Origin: Christiangramia sp.
GTDB taxonomy: Bacteria; Bacteroidota; Bacteroidia; Flavobacteriales; Flavobacteriaceae
Reading direction: 5' to 3'
Length of the DNA stretch: 64,000 nucleotides
NCBI RefSeq assembly: GCF_029937855.1
Contig: NZ_JAPYPC010000002.1
Span: forward strand, 62,001-126,000
A program made the translations under genes and the position numbers. Positions within the stretch are counted from its first letter, which is position 1. Each line of letters begins with the position of its first letter. Positions 45,804-54,376 of the stretch are shown here, one piece after another. Below the pieces are notes generated by a model. That model was given only the letters and a program-made list of their open reading frames with translations, did no database searches and had not been told where the DNA came from.

Positions 45804-45888
45804 ATGTCCGATAAAATTTTGAAGAACGAACCTGAATCCGGCTTCTTATTTATAAAAGCGAAGCGCTCTGGTATCTTTAACCGGACAT
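45804..45888. repeat. MITE-like 85-bp element with inverted ends
   Basis: Left end ATGTCCGATAAAA and right end (reverse complement ATGTCCGGTTAAA) match at 11 of 13 positions. The interior has no ORF but contains a small hairpin AGCGAAGCGCT. It lies in the spacer between the polyprenyl synthase gene and sucA. A related TGTCCGGTTA occurs at 21352. No obvious target duplication. Confidence 0.5.
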
Positions 45889-46008
45889 GAAAATTTTCAA
45901 TATGAATTAAATTCTTAGTGAATCTGTTCATTTTCAGGCAGTGTTAAAATTCCTATAATCATATAGAGAATTATCATAATGCCTGCAAGCTGTTTTTTTT
46001 AAAAATTG

Positions 46009-46016
46009 TATTTTTG
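46009..46016 (+). promoter_or_regulatory. Putative sucA promoter box (TATTTTTG)
   Basis: TATTTTTG matches the TAnnTTTG consensus, 40 bases before ATG 46057. It overlaps the first codons of the longer ORF in the track, supporting the later start. Confidence 0.5.
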
Positions 46017-46056
46017 CTATGTTTCTAAAAACAGAAGAGACATTTGTTTCAATTTT

Positions 46057-48837
46057 ATGGATAGATTTTCATTTCTAAACGCTGCTCATACTGCTTATTT
46101 CGCAGAACTTTACGATCAATATTTAAAATATCCTGATAGTGTGGAGCCTAGTTGGCGGGCATTTTTCCAGGGTTTTGATTTTGGAATGCAACAAGATGGT
46201 GTTGCGGAAGAAGTTTTGGGGGAAGCTCCTGTAGATTTTGCTGAAGGAGAAATACCCTCGTATGTAATTAAGGAATTCCAGGTAATTCGATTGATTGATG
46301 GTTACAGGACCAGAGGTCACTTATTCACTAAAACGAATCCTGTAAGAGAACGTAGGAAATATGTTCCATCACTTGATATTTCAAATTTCGGACTTGAGGA
46401 AGCAGATCTTGATACGACCTTTAATGCGGGTGATATTCTTGGGATTGGGCCCACTTCTTTAAAGGAGATTATCAGACATCTGGAGAAAATTTATTGTGAC
46501 TCGATCGGGATCGAATACATGTATATTCGAAAACCTGAAGAGATAGAATGGATTCAGAATAAACTGAACGTTAATGAGAATCATCCTGACTTTAATGAAT
46601 CTCAAAAGAAACAAATACTTAAAAAGCTTAATGAGGCGGTTTCCTTTGAAAGTTTTCTACATACCAAATATGTAGGGCAAAAGCGTTTTTCACTGGAAGG
46701 TGGGGAAAGTTTAATTCCGGCCCTTGACGCGCTTATAGAAAAAGCTGCTGAATTTGGAGTAAAGGAATTCGTTATGGGAATGGCGCACCGTGGAAGGTTG
46801 AACACACTTACCAATATCTTCGGAAAAAGTGCCAAGGATATTTTTAGCGAATTTGACGGCAAGGATTACGAACAGGATATTTTTGATGGCGATGTGAAAT
46901 ATCACCTTGGTTGGACTTCCTGCCGCACTACCGATAACGGAAACGAAATAAACATAAATATAGCACCTAACCCTTCCCACCTGGAAACTGTGGGGGCGGT
47001 TGTTGAAGGTATAACCCGTGCAAAACAGGATCGCCGTTACGAAGGTGATAACTCTAAGGTTTTACCAATTCTGGTACATGGTGATGCCGCCATTGCAGGA
47101 CAGGGACTAGTTTATGAATTAGTACAAATGGCTCAGTTGGAGGGTTATCAAACCGGCGGAACCATTCATATTGTTGTTAATAACCAGATTGGATTTACCA
47201 CGAATTATCTTGATGCAAGAAGTTCTACTTATTGCACAGATGTAGGAAAAGTGACACTTTCTCCTGTACTACACGTCAATGCAGATGATGCAGAAGCAGT
47301 GGTGCATGCTATACTCTTCGCATTGGATTTCAGGATGAAATTTAAAAGAGATGTATTTATAGACCTTCTGGGATACAGGAAATATGGACATAATGAAGGG
47401 GATGAACCAAGATTTACCCAACCAAAATTATATAAAGCAATTTCCAAGCATGAAAATGCGCGGGATATTTATTTTGAGAAGCTTAAAAAACAGGGAGTAG
47501 CTGATGATGAATATTTAAAGAAACTTGAGGAAACCTATAAAGCCGCCCTGGAAGAAAAACTGGAAGATTCCAGAAAAGAAGAAACTACCAGAATTACCCC
47601 TTTCATGCAGGATGAGTGGGAAGGTTTTGAAAATGTGCAGGAAGATGAGATGATGTCGAATATTGATACCACATTCGATCTGGAAAAACTGGATAAGGTA
47701 GCAGAAGCTATTTCTCAATTGCCCGAGGGCAAGAAGTTTATGAGAAAGATCAAAAAGATCATAGACGGGAGAAAGAAAATGTATTTTGAAGATAATAAGT
47801 TGGATTGGTCTATGGCAGAACATCTTGCTTATGGATCTTTAATGGCTGAAGGCTATAATATAAGAATAAGCGGTCAGGATAGTGAGCGCGGAACTTTTTC
47901 CCACCGCCATGCTGTAGTGAAAGTAGAAGATAGTGAAGAAGAGATCATTCTACACAATAATATAAAAGAAAGAGATGGCGATTTCTTTATTTATAACTCA
48001 TTACTTTCAGAATATGGAGTGGTAGGTTTTGATTATGGTTATGCCATGGCAAGTCCAACTACCCTGGCCATCTGGGAGGCTCAGTTCGGAGATTTTGTCA
48101 ATGGGGCCCAAATTATGATAGATCAGTATATTTCTGCTGCAGAAGACAAATGGAAACTTCAAAACGGATTGGTAATGTTGTTGCCTCATGGCTATGAAGG
48201 TCAGGGAGCAGAGCATTCTTCAGGAAGAATGGAACGCTTTCTTCAGCTATGTGCGAAGGATAATATGTACGTGGCAGATATTTCCACTCCTGCGAACATG
48301 TTCCATATTCTAAGGAGACAGATGAAAGCTAAATTTAGAAAACCTCTTATCATTTTTACACCTAAAAGCTTACTTCGTCATCCAAAAGTCATCTCTACAA
48401 AAGAAGAGTTTGCAACAGGAAGTTTTCAGCCAGTAATTGATGATAGTGAGGCAAAAGTGGAAAATACTAAAACCTTAGTATTCTGTACCGGTAAATTCTA
48501 CTATGATCTTTTGAAGCACAGGGAAGAAAATGAGAGAGATGATGTTGCTTTGGTAAGGATAGAACAATTATTTCCCTTACCTATTTCAAAGATGAAAGAG
48601 GTAATGGATAAGTATAAAAACGCAGATGATGTAGTGTGGGCGCAGGAAGAACCTCGAAATATGGGGGCTTATGCTCATTTGTTGCTTCATTTTGAAGAAG
48701 CGCGAAAATTCAGGGTATGCAGTCGTAAATTTTACGGATCCCCAGCAGCCGGGAGTTCGGTGCGTTTCAAGAAACGTCACGAACGTGTCATAAACAGCGT
48801 TTTTGATAAGAATTTAAACGAAGAAGAAAATAATTAA
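46057..48837 (+). CDS. sucA: 2-oxoglutarate dehydrogenase E1 component
   Basis: A 926-residue thiamine-diphosphate-dependent E1 of the 2-oxoglutarate dehydrogenase complex of the TCA cycle. I start it at MDRFSFLNAAHTAYFAELYD (46057), because the 17-codon extension in the track begins upstream of the promoter box. The N-terminal peripheral-subunit-type segment, the RHG-like active-site region (MGMAHRGRLNTL, near 250), the ThDP site GDAAIAGQGLVYE (near 347) and the C-terminal transketolase-like domain (LLPHGYEGQGAEHSSGRMERF) are visible. Followed after 44 bases by odhB. Confidence 0.97.
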   Translation: MDRFSFLNAAHTAYFAELYDQYLKYPDSVEPSWRAFFQGFDFGMQQDGVAEEVLGEAPVDFAEGEIPSYVIKEFQVIRLIDGYRTRGHLFTKTNPVRERRKYVPSLDISNFGLEEADLDTTFNAGDILGIGPTSLKEIIRHLEKIYCDSIGIEYMYIRKPEEIEWIQNKLNVNENHPDFNESQKKQILKKLNEAVSFESFLHTKYVGQKRFSLEGGESLIPALDALIEKAAEFGVKEFVMGMAHRGRLNTLTNIFGKSAKDIFSEFDGKDYEQDIFDGDVKYHLGWTSCRTTDNGNEININIAPNPSHLETVGAVVEGITRAKQDRRYEGDNSKVLPILVHGDAAIAGQGLVYELVQMAQLEGYQTGGTIHIVVNNQIGFTTNYLDARSSTYCTDVGKVTLSPVLHVNADDAEAVVHAILFALDFRMKFKRDVFIDLLGYRKYGHNEGDEPRFTQPKLYKAISKHENARDIYFEKLKKQGVADDEYLKKLEETYKAALEEKLEDSRKEETTRITPFMQDEWEGFENVQEDEMMSNIDTTFDLEKLDKVAEAISQLPEGKKFMRKIKKIIDGRKKMYFEDNKLDWSMAEHLAYGSLMAEGYNIRISGQDSERGTFSHRHAVVKVEDSEEEIILHNNIKERDGDFFIYNSLLSEYGVVGFDYGYAMASPTTLAIWEAQFGDFVNGAQIMIDQYISAAEDKWKLQNGLVMLLPHGYEGQGAEHSSGRMERFLQLCAKDNMYVADISTPANMFHILRRQMKAKFRKPLIIFTPKSLLRHPKVISTKEEFATGSFQPVIDDSEAKVENTKTLVFCTGKFYYDLLKHREENERDDVALVRIEQLFPLPISKMKEVMDKYKNADDVVWAQEEPRNMGAYAHLLLHFEEARKFRVCSRKFYGSPAAGSSVRFKKRHERVINSVFDKNLNEEENN

Positions 48838-48881
48838 GAATCAAATTCCTGAAATTTCGGGAACCAAAATAGATAACAATC

Positions 48882-50165
48882 ATGGCCTTAGAAATGAAAG
48901 TTCCTTCACCCGGGGAATCCATCACTGAAGTTGAAATAGCACAGTGGCTGGTAGAAGACGGGGATTACGTTGAAAAAGATCAGGCAGTTGCCGAAGTGGA
49001 TAGTGATAAAGCAACCCTCGAACTTCCTGCGGAAGCAAGTGGAATTATTACTTTAAAGGCAGAAGAAGGTGATGTGGTAGCAGTTGGTGAGGTAGTATGT
49101 TTAATCGATACTGACGCTGATAAACCAGGTGGAGGTGATGATGACAGTTCTGATGATGATAAATCTGCTGAAAAAGAAGAGCAGGAACGCCAGGAAAAGA
49201 CAGAAGATAAGAAAGATAGCAAAAAGGCGGAAGCTAAAACCGAAGAGCCATCCAAATCAAGCACTCCTGGTCAGAAACAGGATACCTATGCCACTGGAAG
49301 TCCTTCTCCGGCTGCAAAGAAGATTCTTGATGAAAAAGGGATTGATTCAAAAGAAGTCAAAGGGTCGGGTAAAGACGGTCGGGTTACTAAACAAGATGCG
49401 GTTGAGGCTAAAGCTTCTATGGGAACTCCTGGAACAGGTACTAGAGGAGAAGAGAAGAAAAAAATGTCTATGTTTCGCCGTAAACTGGCAGAACGTCTGG
49501 TGAGCGCCAAGAATGATACAGCGATGCTAACTACTTTTAATGAAGTAGACATGTCTCCAATCTTCGAACTAAGAAAAAAATATAAAGAGGAATTTAAGGA
49601 TAAACATGGAGTGAGTTTAGGATTTATGTCTTTCTTTACTCTCGCAGTAATCAGGGCTTTAGACGAATATCCTGCAGTGAATTCCATGATAGACGGGGAT
49701 TATCAGATAAGTTATGACTATAAAGATATTAGTATTGCAGTTTCTGGACCCAAAGGTTTAACAGTGCCTGTGATTAGGAATGCTGAAAACTTAAGTTTCC
49801 GCGGAGTGGAGGCTGAGGTGAAACGCCTCGCTATTAGAGCTCGTGACGGTAAGATTACCGTAGACGAAATGACCGGAGGAACTTTTACCATAACAAATGG
49901 TGGAGTGTTTGGATCTATGTTGTCTACCCCCATAATAAATCCTCCCCAAAGTGCAATCCTTGGAATGCATAATATCGTGGAGCGACCAGTGGCTATTGAT
50001 GGCCATGTGGAGATAAGACCAATTATGTACGTTGCCCTGTCTTATGACCACAGGATAATTGACGGAAAAGAATCAGTTGGTTTCCTTGTGGCAGTAAAAG
50101 AAGCATTGGAAAATCCGGAAGAATTATTGATGGATCAGGATGTGAAAAGGGCTCTGGAATTATAG
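48882..50165 (+). CDS. odhB: Dihydrolipoyl succinyltransferase (2-oxoglutarate dehydrogenase E2)
   Basis: A 427-residue E2 component that transfers succinyl groups to CoA. Domains in order: lipoyl domain (1-75, lipoyl Lys in [11 protein letters not shown] near residue 43), an acidic/lysine-rich linker (about 85-135), an E3/E1-binding domain ([29 protein letters not shown], about 145-175) and the catalytic CAT domain (about 195-427) with [11 protein letters not shown] near residue 387. Operonic with sucA; E3 is not in the window. The long, DDDSSDDD-containing linker is low complexity and varies between species. Confidence 0.97.
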   Translation: MALEMKVPSPGESITEVEIAQWLVEDGDYVEKDQAVAEVDSDKATLELPAEASGIITLKAEEGDVVAVGEVVCLIDTDADKPGGGDDDSSDDDKSAEKEEQERQEKTEDKKDSKKAEAKTEEPSKSSTPGQKQDTYATGSPSPAAKKILDEKGIDSKEVKGSGKDGRVTKQDAVEAKASMGTPGTGTRGEEKKKMSMFRRKLAERLVSAKNDTAMLTTFNEVDMSPIFELRKKYKEEFKDKHGVSLGFMSFFTLAVIRALDEYPAVNSMIDGDYQISYDYKDISIAVSGPKGLTVPVIRNAENLSFRGVEAEVKRLAIRARDGKITVDEMTGGTFTITNGGVFGSMLSTPIINPPQSAILGMHNIVERPVAIDGHVEIRPIMYVALSYDHRIIDGKESVGFLVAVKEALENPEELLMDQDVKRALEL

Positions 50166-50190
50166 AGTTTTTTTAAAATAAATAAAAAAA

Positions 50191-50217
50191 AGGGTTTGCG
50201 AAAGCAGACCCTTTTTT
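50191..50217 (+). terminator. Rho-independent terminator after odhB
   Basis: GGGTTTGC and GCAGACCC form an 8-bp stem (one G-T pair) with a GAAA tetraloop, followed by a T run. Confidence 0.85.
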
Positions 50218-50490
50218 ATCTCTAACAAAAATTAAAACAAAACTACCAAACGAAAAACGTTCATAGCTAAGACCGTCAAGACTGAAATAGCCAGGATAAA
50301 AAAAATGAGCTGAGAAAAAATTTTAGTTTTGATATGAAGCTGATTTAAACACTCAAATCTACTTTTTTAAACTATTGTCGTCCAGGGGATTTTTCCCCTT
50401 ATTATTTTTCATAATTACGGTGAATTTTTTGTGTTTACTACGTAAATACTTTTTTAACAGGAATTTAGAATCCTAAAATCATAGCTTTTG
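50218..50490. other. Intergenic stretch of about 270 bases
   Basis: No ORF with a normal start. A minus-strand open frame ending at 50232 would encode a membrane-helix-like peptide but has no ATG upstream of the hydrophobic part, so I do not call it. Confidence 0.5.
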
Positions 50491-50498
50491 TAAGTTTG
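50491..50498 (+). promoter_or_regulatory. Putative promoter box (TAAGTTTG)
   Basis: TAAGTTTG matches TAnnTTTG and lies 22 bases before the ATG of the coiled-coil lipoprotein gene. Confidence 0.5.
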
Positions 50499-50520
50499 AG
50501 TAAACCAAAAAAACATAAAA

Positions 50521-51015
50521 ATGAAGAAGTATTTAATAATTTTTAGTGTTGCTTTTTTAGCACTTACGGCATGTGAAGATCAGAACAACAAAGTTCAGGA
50601 AGATATGGATAAGTTGATGACTCAGAATGACAGTATAGAAAAAGTACATTCAACTTTTGAAAGAAAGCATCAGGAAATGACCGGAGAATACGAGGATCTA
50701 TCTCAAAAACTTCAGAATATGGAGGTGAAAGATTCTACAGTACTGGAGAACCTTGCTTCTAAAGAAGTTATGCTGAAAAAACATGAAGCCTTGATGAGTT
50801 CTCATAAGGAAATGATTTCTGCACACAAAGATCTTAAATCTGATTTTGAAGGTATGAGTGATGCAGAAAAACAAGCTCAAATCTCAGAAATGAAGAAACA
50901 ACATCAGACGATCATGTCTGAGCATGAAAAAATGCGCAGTGAACATGAGCAGATGATGAAGGATTTTGAAGAAATGAGCAAGACGCTTAGCGATACTACG
51001 CAAAAAAAGTCATAG
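50521..51015 (+). CDS. Coiled-coil lipoprotein, unknown function
   Basis: A 164-residue putative lipoprotein (MKKYLIIFSVAFLALTAC, lipobox Cys at 18). Nearly all of the mature protein is predicted coiled coil, rich in Met, His, Glu and Lys (for example VMLKKHEALMSSHKEMISAHK, then MKKQHQTIMSEHEKMRSEHEQMMKDFEEM), with recurring SxHE/HxxM units. The His/Met density hints at metal binding, which is speculation. Own promoter-like box and terminator. Confidence 0.75.
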   Translation: MKKYLIIFSVAFLALTACEDQNNKVQEDMDKLMTQNDSIEKVHSTFERKHQEMTGEYEDLSQKLQNMEVKDSTVLENLASKEVMLKKHEALMSSHKEMISAHKDLKSDFEGMSDAEKQAQISEMKKQHQTIMSEHEKMRSEHEQMMKDFEEMSKTLSDTTQKKS

Positions 51016-51039
51016 AAAACATAATTCAGTAAGAATGGA

Positions 51040-51068
51040 AAACCCACTGTTTAAGTGGGTTTTTTTAT
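51040..51068 (+). terminator. Rho-independent terminator after the coiled-coil lipoprotein gene
   Basis: AAACCCACT and AGTGGGTTT form a perfect 9-bp stem around GTTTA, followed by a T run. Confidence 0.85.
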
Positions 51069-51085
51069 CTAATAAATAGAAGTTG

Positions 51086-51520
51086 CTATTTTAAATAAAG
51101 CGCCTTGTTTTTGTAGTCTATCACAGCCTTTCCTTTTTTGAGGATATCTGCACCAATGATACCATGCACTTTTTCTGCTTTATGGTTAATAAGTGCTTCA
51201 TTTACATGTTTTAGGTCAAATAATACCAGATCTATCTTTTTCTTGTTCCAGGTAAAGATATCAATCCGATTCTTCTGAGAGATTTGAGTAAGCATATTAG
51301 TTGCTCCAGCTCCTGCAGCCTTAACATCACTATCTTCTGAAAGTAAATCGAAATGTTCTACCGCATCGATTCCTACACAGGTGCTGGAAGCTCCGGTGTC
51401 TAAAATAAAATTCCCTTCAATATCATTGATTTTCGCAACTATTTCCAGATGATTCGTTTTGGTAAACTTCATCTTAATACGATGATATCCTTTCTCTTCT
51501 AATAGCTTCTTTAAAGACAT
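51086..51520 (-). CDS. Retropepsin-like aspartic protease family protein
   Basis: A 144-residue protein with one aspartic-protease-like domain. The catalytic motif is FILDTGASSTCVG (about residues 38-50) and the flap-side/hydrophobic strand region is VHGIIGADILKKGKAVIDY (about 118-136). No signal peptide. Single-domain members act as dimers, like retroviral proteases. Substrate unknown. Lone minus-strand gene. Confidence 0.88.
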   Translation of the reverse strand: MSLKKLLEEKGYHRIKMKFTKTNHLEIVAKINDIEGNFILDTGASSTCVGIDAVEHFDLLSEDSDVKAAGAGATNMLTQISQKNRIDIFTWNKKKIDLVLFDLKHVNEALINHKAEKVHGIIGADILKKGKAVIDYKNKALYLK

Positions 51521-51613
51521 GTTTTTTTTACAAATATATAATTATAGGGATAGCTAAAGGGGAAAGGTTTTTCCAAAGTTATTTTCATCTAAAGAATTAG
51601 AAAAAATACATGG

Positions 51614-51621
51614 TATCTTTG
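51614..51621 (+). promoter_or_regulatory. Putative promoter box (TATCTTTG), leaderless arrangement
   Basis: TATCTTTG matches the -7 consensus and ends 6 bases before ATG 51628. The upstream ATG at 51610 used by the track would lie before the transcription start. Confidence 0.5.
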
Positions 51622-51627
51622 AAGCCT

Positions 51628-53193
51628 ATGAGCACATTGGTACAAATCACAGCCTTGCCACAGGAATTAGAGGACCGTCACCTTTTGTTGAATAGAGTGG
51701 TGAAGAAATCCAAAATTCGTAAGGATGATATTAAAGATTGGCGCATAAGGAAACGTTCTATAGATGCTCGAAATAAACCTGTGAGATTCACCCTGCAAAT
51801 AGAAGTATGGAATCATGGTGAAGAAAAAAAGCCTCTTACACCGTTTATATTGCAGGATGTTTCCAAAGGCAGGAAAATTGCTATAATTGGTGCGGGTCCG
51901 GCAGGTTTATATGCAGCTCTTCGTGCTGTTGAAGCCGGTATAAAACCGGTGGTTTTTGAACGTGGTAAAGATGTTAGGTCCAGAAGATTTGACCTTGCAA
52001 AAATCAATAAAGATCATATTGTAAATCCTGAATCTAATTATTGTTTTGGCGAAGGTGGTGCAGGAACCTATTCTGATGGGAAATTATATACACGTTCCAA
52101 AAAAAGGGGAAATGTTTTAAAAGCCCTGGAATGGTTTGTGAATTTTGGTGCCGATCCCGACATACTTGTAGATGCTCATCCGCATATTGGCACGAATAAA
52201 CTACCAAAGATTATCACCGCCATGCGGGAAGCGGTTATTGAGGCTGGCGGGGAAGTACATTTTAATTCTAAGCTCACCGATCTTAAACTGAACGGAGATC
52301 GCATGGAGGCGATTGAGATCAATGCTGAAAAATGGTTTTCTTTTGAGGATTTGATTCTGGCAACGGGACATTCTGCCAGGGATATTTTCTATCTCCTGCA
52401 TTATAAAAACATTAAAATCGAAGCCAAGCCATTTGCTTTAGGTGTTCGTATTGAGCACCAACAAAAATTGATAGATCAGATACAGTATCATGGTGAGAAT
52501 GATAATCCCTATTTGCCACCGGCTTCTTATAGCCTGGTAGAGCAGGTGGATGGCATGGGTGTGTATTCGTTTTGTATGTGTCCCGGAGGGATAATCGCTC
52601 CCTGTGCTACAGAGCAGCAGGAAGTGGTGACTAATGGCTGGAGCCCGAGTAAGCGCAATAATCCGTATTCAAACTCCGGGATCGTGGTTAGTATAGCACC
52701 GTCAGATCTTCCAGCGTTTAAACCGGAAGATCCTTTTGTTTGTCTTGATTTTCAGAAACTGGTGGAAAAAAATTGCTGGGAGGCAGCGGGAAAGACACAA
52801 CAGGTACCCGCGCAACGAATGAAAGATTTTGTGGAAGGAAAGCTTTCAAAAGATTTTCCGAAAACATCCTATCAACCCGGAATTGTGAGTGTAGATTTAA
52901 ATAAAGTACTTCCAGATCTTATAGCGCGACGGTTGCGGAAAGCTTTTGTGCAATTCGGAAGAAAGCTGAAAGGATATTACACGAACGATGCGGTTTTACA
53001 TGCGCCTGAAAGCAGGACTTCCTCCCCGGTTTTAATCCCGCGTGATTCCGATTCACTTGAACATGTAGAGGTAAAAGGACTTTATCCCTGTGGAGAAGGT
53101 GCCGGTTATGCCGGCGGGATCATTTCCGCAGCGATAGACGGAATTAATTGTGTGGATGCAATTGCGAAAAAATATCAAAATATTCAGGACTAA
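51628..53193 (+). CDS. FAD-dependent dehydrogenase (COG2509 type)
   Basis: A 521-residue flavoprotein of the uncharacterised COG2509 family. The FAD Rossmann motif is IAIIGAGPAGLYAALRAVEAG (near residue 90), followed by FGEGGAGTYSDGKLYTR (near 143) and ATGHSARDIFYLL (near 250). The C-terminus has GLYPCGEGAGYAGGIISAA. An N-terminal domain of about 80 residues precedes the FAD fold. The physiological substrate is unknown. I start at MSTLVQITALPQELED (51628) because of the promoter box. Confidence 0.85.
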   Translation: MSTLVQITALPQELEDRHLLLNRVVKKSKIRKDDIKDWRIRKRSIDARNKPVRFTLQIEVWNHGEEKKPLTPFILQDVSKGRKIAIIGAGPAGLYAALRAVEAGIKPVVFERGKDVRSRRFDLAKINKDHIVNPESNYCFGEGGAGTYSDGKLYTRSKKRGNVLKALEWFVNFGADPDILVDAHPHIGTNKLPKIITAMREAVIEAGGEVHFNSKLTDLKLNGDRMEAIEINAEKWFSFEDLILATGHSARDIFYLLHYKNIKIEAKPFALGVRIEHQQKLIDQIQYHGENDNPYLPPASYSLVEQVDGMGVYSFCMCPGGIIAPCATEQQEVVTNGWSPSKRNNPYSNSGIVVSIAPSDLPAFKPEDPFVCLDFQKLVEKNCWEAAGKTQQVPAQRMKDFVEGKLSKDFPKTSYQPGIVSVDLNKVLPDLIARRLRKAFVQFGRKLKGYYTNDAVLHAPESRTSSPVLIPRDSDSLEHVEVKGLYPCGEGAGYAGGIISAAIDGINCVDAIAKKYQNIQD

Positions 53194-53251
53194 AAAATAT
53201 TTCTAAAAGGAGTTCATTTCTAACAAAATCGAGGGATCACTTTAAGTTTCC

Positions 53252-53259
53252 TAAATTTG
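53252..53259 (+). promoter_or_regulatory. Putative promoter box (TAAATTTG)
   Basis: TAAATTTG matches TAnnTTTG and lies 14 bases before the ATG of the ketopantoate reductase-like gene. No clear -33. Confidence 0.45.
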
Positions 53260-53273
53260 AAAAAAAGTAAACA

Positions 53274-54203
53274 ATGGAAATACTTGTTTATGGAATCGGA
53301 GGTGTAGGGGGTTATTTTGGCGGAAACCTGGCCAATGCAGGATTCAATGTAAGTATGATAGCCAGGGGGCAGCATTTAAAGCAGATCCAAAAACACGGAC
53401 TTAAAGTTGATAGCATTAAAGGTGATTTTAAGGTAATACCTAAAGTTGCGACTTCAGAAGTTTCTGAAGTTCCAAAACCAGATCTTATTATTCTCGGAAT
53501 TAAATCCTGGCAGATTCCATCTGTCGCTGCTGAAATAAAACCGATAATGGGAGAAAATACAGTTGTGCTTCCATTGCAAAATGGCGCTGATAATTACGAG
53601 AAATTAATAGAAATATTACCAAAGGAAAATGTGCTCGCGGGTCTTTGTTTCATTGTAAGTTTTATAGAAAAACCAGGTAAAATAAAACATGCGGCTTATG
53701 AACCAAAGATCATGTTTGGGGAAGTTGATAATTCAAAGTCAGATCGAGTAATGAAAATTCATGATATTCTTAATGAGGCGGGAATTGAAAATAATATTCC
53801 GGATAATATTCAGCTGGAGATTTGGAAAAAGTTCCTCTTTATTTGTACCATTAGTGGTATTGGCGGTCTCACTCGTGTACCCATAAATAAGATCAGGGAA
53901 AGTGAATTCCTTTACGAAATGATGAGAAAATCGGCTAAGGAGATTATTGAAGTGGGCAAGGCAAAAGGTGTTCCGTTTACCAATGAACATTTAGAAATGG
54001 TATTCGAGATCATTAATGGGCAACCCGAAGGAACTACCGCTTCCACACAAAGGGATATCATGAATGGCAAAGCTTCAGAATTGGGAAATTTCAATGGATT
54101 TATCGTTAAGGAAGGAGAAAAGTTAGGTATTGAAACTCCAGTGAACAGGTATATCCATGAGTGCCTGAAACCTATGGAAGCCGCCGCCCGAAAATCAAAG
54201 TAA
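53274..54203 (+). CDS. 2-dehydropantoate 2-reductase (ketopantoate reductase) family protein
   Basis: A 309-residue NADPH-dependent reductase. The nucleotide site is VYGIGGVGGYFGGNLANAGF (residues 4-23), with VVLPLQNGADN near 100 and a catalytic-type Lys near LEIWKKFLFICTIS (about 186). The family reduces ketopantoate to pantoate for CoA synthesis, but many paralogues exist and no pantothenate gene adjoins, so panE is not asserted. Confidence 0.85.
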   Translation: MEILVYGIGGVGGYFGGNLANAGFNVSMIARGQHLKQIQKHGLKVDSIKGDFKVIPKVATSEVSEVPKPDLIILGIKSWQIPSVAAEIKPIMGENTVVLPLQNGADNYEKLIEILPKENVLAGLCFIVSFIEKPGKIKHAAYEPKIMFGEVDNSKSDRVMKIHDILNEAGIENNIPDNIQLEIWKKFLFICTISGIGGLTRVPINKIRESEFLYEMMRKSAKEIIEVGKAKGVPFTNEHLEMVFEIINGQPEGTTASTQRDIMNGKASELGNFNGFIVKEGEKLGIETPVNRYIHECLKPMEAAARKSK

Positions 54204-54242
54204 TAGAACTTCCAATCCTTCCCTATAAGTCTTTTAAAATTG

Positions 54243-54250
54243 TATTTTTG
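54243..54250 (+). promoter_or_regulatory. Putative leuS promoter box (TATTTTTG)
   Basis: TATTTTTG matches TAnnTTTG. If used, it gives leuS an untranslated leader of about 120 bases that contains the 74-bp repeat element. Confidence 0.5.
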
Positions 54251-54269
54251 CAGGCAATTAGTGATTAAC

Positions 54270-54343
54270 GTCACTGCGAAGGAGGGAAACTACTGAAGTA
54301 GCCTCAGGGAATAAAGAGATTGCGTCGCTACGCTCGCAATGAC
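54270..54343. repeat. REP-like 74-bp element in the leuS leader
   Basis: GTCACTGCGA at the left and TCGCAATGAC at the right are 10-bp inverted ends with one mismatch. The interior contains CTACTGAAGTAG (a small hairpin) and GCGTCGCTACGCTCGC. The same pattern is a common dispersed palindrome in Bacteroidetes genomes (family memory, not a search). The ORF-track start for leuS (54320) lies inside it. Confidence 0.65.
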
Positions 54344-54376
54344 TCCTATGATAATTGGATAATAGTAAGACAGAAA

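Noticed and set aside
49129-49503. 124-codon ORF within odhB
   Set aside because: A frame-shifted shadow of the Lys/Glu-rich linker of odhB, giving a Lys/Arg-rich low-complexity peptide.
50232-50365. Minus-strand peptide with a membrane-helix-like sequence (QLIFFILAISVLTVLAMNVF)
   Set aside because: No ATG, GTG or TTG start ahead of the hydrophobic part and a stop just upstream; probably chance in an AT-rich spacer.
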